Source: an uncultured Brevundimonas sp. (GTDB lineage Bacteria > Pseudomonadota > Alphaproteobacteria > Caulobacterales > Caulobacteraceae). Taken from it: a DNA stretch of 8,261 nucleotides. The first letter of the stretch is position 1. The number at the start of each line of letters is the position of its first letter. The DNA is taken from contig NZ_CALTWS010000123.1 in assembly GCF_943913055.1 (NCBI RefSeq), positions 1 through 8,261 of the forward strand, given 5' to 3'. This document shows, one piece after another, positions 6,243 through 8,261 of the stretch. The notes beneath the pieces are model-generated. The model was not told the origin of the DNA. It did not search any database and was given only the letters and a program-made list of their open reading frames with translations. The translations under genes and the position numbers were made by a program.

Positions 6243-6248
6243 ACAGCC

Positions 6249-6839
6249 ATGTTCAACAAGAGCAAGTCGGACGACAGTTTGAACATCCCGTCGATGACGG
6301 AACGACCACCAGAGCCTTCGCGCGCCCTGGATACGCCCCGCCCGACGACGACGCCGGTGGCGACGACGGCCTCGGCACCGCGCTCGACCAATCTGTCGAC
6401 CCTGTCCGCGGGTGTCCGCTACGAGGGCAACATCTCCGGCGGTGGCGACGTGCAGGTGGACGGCGCGCTGAAGGGTGATGTGCGGCTGGCCCGCGTGCTG
6501 ATCGGCGAGAGCGGCTCTGTCGAGGGCGCGATCACCGCCGACATGATCGAGGTGCGCGGCAAGGTGAACGGCTCGATCACGGCCAAGTCCGTTCGCCTTT
6601 TGGCCACGGCCCGCGTCGAGGGCGACATCACCCAGGAACAACTGGCCATTGAGCCGGGGGCCTGGTTCCAGGGCCGATCCATCCAGGCCAAGCGCGAACT
6701 GCCCACCGCTGCCGCCATCGCCGAGGCCGAAGCGGCCAAGCCCGAACGTTATCAGCCGGAAACGCCCGTCGCTCCGGCCATGCCGAGTGTAACCGTGGCC
6801 TCCAGCAAGTCATCGGTGTCCCAGGCGAAGTCGGCCTGA
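6249..6839 (+). CDS. Bactofilin (DUF583 polymer-forming cytoskeletal protein)
   Basis: A 196-residue bactofilin. These proteins polymerise without nucleotides into membrane-associated filaments that position cell-wall enzymes; in Caulobacter, BacA and BacB act at the stalk. The right-handed beta-helix core spans about residues 50-145 and shows glycine-spaced strands: GVRYEGNISGGGDVQVDG (55-72), LKGDVRLARVLIGESGSVEG (74-93), VRGKVNGSITA (102-112) and ATARVEGDIT (119-128). A disordered Pro/Thr-rich N-terminus (about 1-48) and an Ala/Pro/Ser-rich C-terminal tail (about 150-196) flank the core. The short N-terminal MFNK may aid membrane contact, as reported for other bactofilins. Its neighbours are bcp upstream and convergent prfB downstream. 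In Caulobacter I recall an M23 peptidase gene beside bacA; none is present here. It probably corresponds to the bacA position, but I leave the symbol blank because BacA and BacB are hard to tell apart by eye. Confidence 0.93.
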   Translation: MFNKSKSDDSLNIPSMTERPPEPSRALDTPRPTTTPVATTASAPRSTNLSTLSAGVRYEGNISGGGDVQVDGALKGDVRLARVLIGESGSVEGAITADMIEVRGKVNGSITAKSVRLLATARVEGDITQEQLAIEPGAWFQGRSIQAKRELPTAAAIAEAEAAKPERYQPETPVAPAMPSVTVASSKSSVSQAKSA

Positions 6840-6850
6840 GACAGAATTCT

Positions 6851-6989
6851 CCCTCCCCTTCATGGGGAGGGTGGTCGCGCAGCGACCGGGTGGGGAGGGG
6901 TAAGGCAGCGCAGACCCGGTGCTTGGGTTGCCGAGCCCCTCCCGCCCTATCGTCGCCTAGCGCCGACATCCCTCCCTCTAGAGGGAGGG
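6851..6989. repeat. Palindrome-rich intergenic element between convergent genes
   Basis: This non-coding stretch holds several perfect inverted repeats. CCCTCCCC/GGGGAGGG lies at 6851-6858 and 6864-6871 with a 5-base loop. GGTCGC/GCGACC lies at 6873-6878 and 6882-6887 with a 3-base loop. GGGAGGGG (6893-6900) can pair with CCCCTCCC (6936-6943). The last is a 20-bp perfect palindrome, CCCTCCCTCT/AGAGGGAGGG, at 6970-6989. Both ends carry similar CCCTCCC-type palindromes, so the unit looks bounded. I recall similar GGGGAGGGTGGTCGC-type sequences scattered between genes in Caulobacterales and other alphaproteobacteria, which would make it a REP/MITE-like repeat. No T-runs follow the stems. It fills the gap between the bactofilin and prfB stop codons and could end both transcripts (inference). 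Confidence 0.65.
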
Positions 6990-7002
6990 CGAACAGGTCC
7001 GG

Positions 7003-8125
7003 TCACTCGACGGTCGAACCCCTGGTCTCGCCCACACGCGCGGCCAGGGCGGCCCCCATGAAGGCATCCAGATCGCCGTCGAGAACACCTTGGGTATCCG
7101 ACGTCTCGACGTTGGTCCGCAGATCCTTGACCATCTGATACGGCTGCAGGACGTAGGACCGGATCTGGTGACCCCAGCCGATGTCGGTCTTGGCATCCGC
7201 CATGGCCTGGGCGGCCGCTTCGCGCTTCTGCAGCTCCAGTTCGTACAGGCGGGCCCGCAGCATCTTCCACGCCATCTCGCGGTTCTGGTGCTGTGAACGT
7301 CCGGCCTGACAGGCGACCACGGTGTTCGTCGGCGTGTGCGTCAGGCGCACGGCCGAGTCGGTCTTGTTGATGTGCTGACCGCCCGAGCCCGAGGCGCGAT
7401 AGGTGTCGGTGCGTACATCCGCCGGGTTGATGTCGATCTCGATCGTGTCGTCGACCACGGGCGAGACGCCGACGGAGGCGAAGCTGGTGTGGCGCTTGGC
7501 GGCGGCGTCATAGGGGCTGATGCGAACCAGACGGTGCACGCCCGATTCCGACTTCAGCCAGCCATAGGCGTTGGGCCCGCTGATCAGGATGGTGGACGAC
7601 TTGATGCCCGCCTGTTCGCCCTCTTCCTGGGCCTCGATCTGGACTTCATAGCCGTGCGCCTTGGCCCAGCGGCTGTACATGCGCAGCAACATGCCGGCCC
7701 AGTCGTTGGACTCGGTCCCGCCCGCGCCGGAGTTCACTTCCAGATAGGCGTCATTGCCGTCGGCCTCGCCCGACAGCAGGGCCTCCAGCTCGGCGCGGGT
7801 GGCGCGGTCCTTGATCGCCTTCAGGCCCGCGCGCGCCTCTTCCAGCGTCGCCTCGTCGCCTTCCTCATCGGCCATTTCGGACAGCATGACGCCGTCTTCC
7901 AGACCCTGTTCCATTTCACGGACGGCGTCGATCTGAGCCGCCAGGCGGGCGCGGTCTCGCGACACGGCCTGGGCCTGTTCTGCATCGTTCCACAGCGTCG
8001 GGTCCTCGACCCGGGCGTTCAGCTCATCGAGCTTTCTGAGGGCGACATCCCAGTCAAAGACGCCTCCTGAGCAGAGCGAGGCTCTGCTCGATGTCGGCCT
8101 TCATGGCCTCGACATCCGGTCTCAT
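7003..8125 (-). CDS. prfB: Peptide chain release factor 2 (RF2), read through a programmed +1 frameshift
   Basis: RF2 ends translation at UGA and UAA. The gene is in two overlapping frames. An ATG at 8123-8125 opens 23 codons ending CTT, followed by in-frame TGA (8054-8056). Skipping the first T of TGA joins this to the main frame (GAC TGG GAT..., from 8055), giving 373 residues against 365 in E. coli. After the junction, DWDVALRKLDELNARVEDPTLW-like residues match the RF2 N-terminal domain. SGVHRLVRISPYD carries the stop-codon tripeptide as SPY (203-205; SPF in E. coli), common in alphaproteobacteria. The peptidyl-hydrolysis motif GGQ is at 248-250, followed by AGRSQHQNREMAW. Its own stop is TGA, in keeping with autoregulation by RF2 level. 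It lies 76 bp after the end of the probable PBP gene and has GGAG 6 bases before its ATG. The start codon is chosen for that site and for the need to cover the frameshift. Confidence 0.97.
8053..8068 (-). promoter_or_regulatory. prfB programmed +1 frameshift signal
   Basis: On the minus strand AGGAGG (8063-8068) is followed by CGT and then CTT TGA C (8053-8059). This is the canonical RF2 arrangement: an internal Shine-Dalgarno-like sequence three bases before the CUU slip codon and a UGA in a poor termination context (UGAC). When RF2 is scarce the ribosome slips from CUU to UUU and continues. In E. coli the element is AGGGGG-TAT-CTT-TGA-C. The spacing here is identical and the Shine-Dalgarno match is stronger. 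Confidence 0.95.
8069..8089 (-). other. Perfect 9-bp mRNA hairpin directly 5' of the frameshift Shine-Dalgarno
   Basis: In the prfB mRNA, GAGCAGAGC and GCTCTGCTC are exact reverse complements separated by CTC, inside codons 13-19. The 3' arm ends on the base before AGGAGG. It is coding sequence (Glu-Gln-Ser-Leu-Ala-Leu-Leu), so both arms are also constrained by protein. A role in frameshifting or in mRNA stability is inference. Confidence 0.7.
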
Positions 8126-8131
8126 CGCAAT

Positions 8132-8135
8132 CTCC
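8132..8135 (-). promoter_or_regulatory. Ribosome-binding site of prfB
   Basis: GGAG on the minus strand stands 6 bases before the ATG at 8123-8125. It supports that start over the internal in-frame ATG eight codons in and over the GTG at 7965, which would omit the conserved N-terminal part. Confidence 0.65.
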
Positions 8136-8154
8136 AGCGATACAGGGGTGGATA

Positions 8155-8179
8155 GGCGCGCCAGAATGTCCGGCGCGCC
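8155..8179. repeat. Inverted repeat of GGCGCGCC in the gap between the PBP gene and prfB
   Basis: Two copies of the self-complementary octamer GGCGCGCC (8155-8162 and 8172-8179) are separated by 9 bases. In RNA this gives a very GC-rich 8-bp stem that starts about 22 bases after the upstream stop codon. No T-run follows on the minus strand, so it is not a clear intrinsic terminator. It may be an mRNA processing or stability element that uncouples prfB from the upstream gene. Confidence 0.45.
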
Positions 8180-8201
8180 GAAGAGGGGTGTAACTAGAGC
8201 G

Positions 8202-8261
8202 TCAGTAGAGACCGCTCAAGTCCTCGGCCGGCTCCTTCTTGGGCGGAGGCGGCGCGACAGG
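8202..8261 (-). CDS. C-terminal end of a probable class A penicillin-binding protein (PBP1A), 5' part outside window
   Basis: Only the last 19 codons and the TGA are present, reading PVAPPPPKKEPAEDLSGLY. A proline/lysine-rich tail ending in GLY is what I remember of alphaproteobacterial PBP1A proteins, which are often encoded just upstream of prfB. That synteny is the main support; the fragment itself contains no catalytic motif. If right, the full protein is a membrane-anchored glycosyltransferase/transpeptidase that builds peptidoglycan. Any other protein with a disordered proline-rich tail would look the same. Confidence 0.5.
   Translation of the reverse strand, partial: PVAPPPPKKEPAEDLSGLY

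Noticed and set aside
6180..6248. Upstream in-frame extension of the bactofilin by 23 residues
   Set aside because: No ribosome site precedes it, the extension overlaps the intergenic hairpin, and family members begin at the MFNK-type N-terminus with GGAG upstream.
6851..6989. Repeated CCCTCCC/GGGAGGG tracts as a CRISPR array
   Set aside because: The units are palindromes of unequal length and spacing, without constant repeats or regular spacers.
8054..8056. In-frame TGA as a sign that prfB is broken
   Set aside because: It is the regulatory UGA of the programmed frameshift, with the exact AGGAGG-3 nt-CTT-TGA-C layout.
7336..8070. Open frame of 244 codons on the plus strand
   Set aside because: Antisense to prfB; no domain and low-complexity composition.

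Overview
The window is GC-rich, densely coding DNA from an alphaproteobacterium. It most likely comes from Caulobacterales, and Brevundimonas would fit. The grounds are a bactofilin, an IscR-type regulator next to a cysteine desulfurase, an alphaproteobacterial-style TyrS (KMGKT) and RF2 (SPY), a promoter resembling the Caulobacter housekeeping consensus, and the order bactofilin - prfB - penicillin-binding protein, which I remember from the Caulobacter bacA region. The genus is inferred and was not checked by a search.

Layout. 1-865 (minus): an Rrf2/IscR-like Fe-S-sensing regulator overlaps by 4 bp the start of a cysteine desulfurase that runs off the left edge. This looks like the head of a Fe-S assembly operon. 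Its promoter region (893-1027) carries a Caulobacter-type promoter overlapped by a perfect GACT-N5-AGTC palindrome, a likely autoregulatory site. 1028-1678 (plus): a COG2945-type alpha/beta hydrolase with Gln in place of the nucleophilic Ser. 1682-4367 (minus): a tight three-gene operon of a DOMON-like protein, a DUF1343/NamZ-like putative exo-N-acetylmuramidase and an EamA/DMT transporter, joined by a 4-bp overlap and a 2-bp gap. 4418-6154 (plus): tyrosyl-tRNA synthetase, then a single-cysteine Bcp/PrxQ peroxiredoxin. 6249-6839 (plus): a bactofilin. 6840-7002: a palindrome-rich, non-coding element between convergent genes. 7003-8125 (minus): prfB (RF2), whose full reading frame needs a programmed +1 frameshift at CTT TGA C. 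The site is preceded by AGGAGG and, directly before that, by a perfect 9-bp hairpin. 8202-8261 (minus): the last 19 codons of an upstream gene, probably a class A penicillin-binding protein.

How it fits together. Several genes concern the cell wall: NamZ-like enzyme, DOMON-like partner, transporter, bactofilin and probable PBP. The rest are housekeeping: Fe-S assembly, tRNA charging, peroxide defence and translation termination. The best candidate for an undescribed system is the DOMON/NamZ/EamA operon, which could be a muropeptide or amino-sugar salvage cassette. The sharpest sequence-level surprises are the hairpin abutting the prfB frameshift stimulator and the Ser-to-Gln replacement in the hydrolase. 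There are no gene-free stretches above 300 bases, and I saw no tRNA, rRNA, CRISPR array or insertion sequence.
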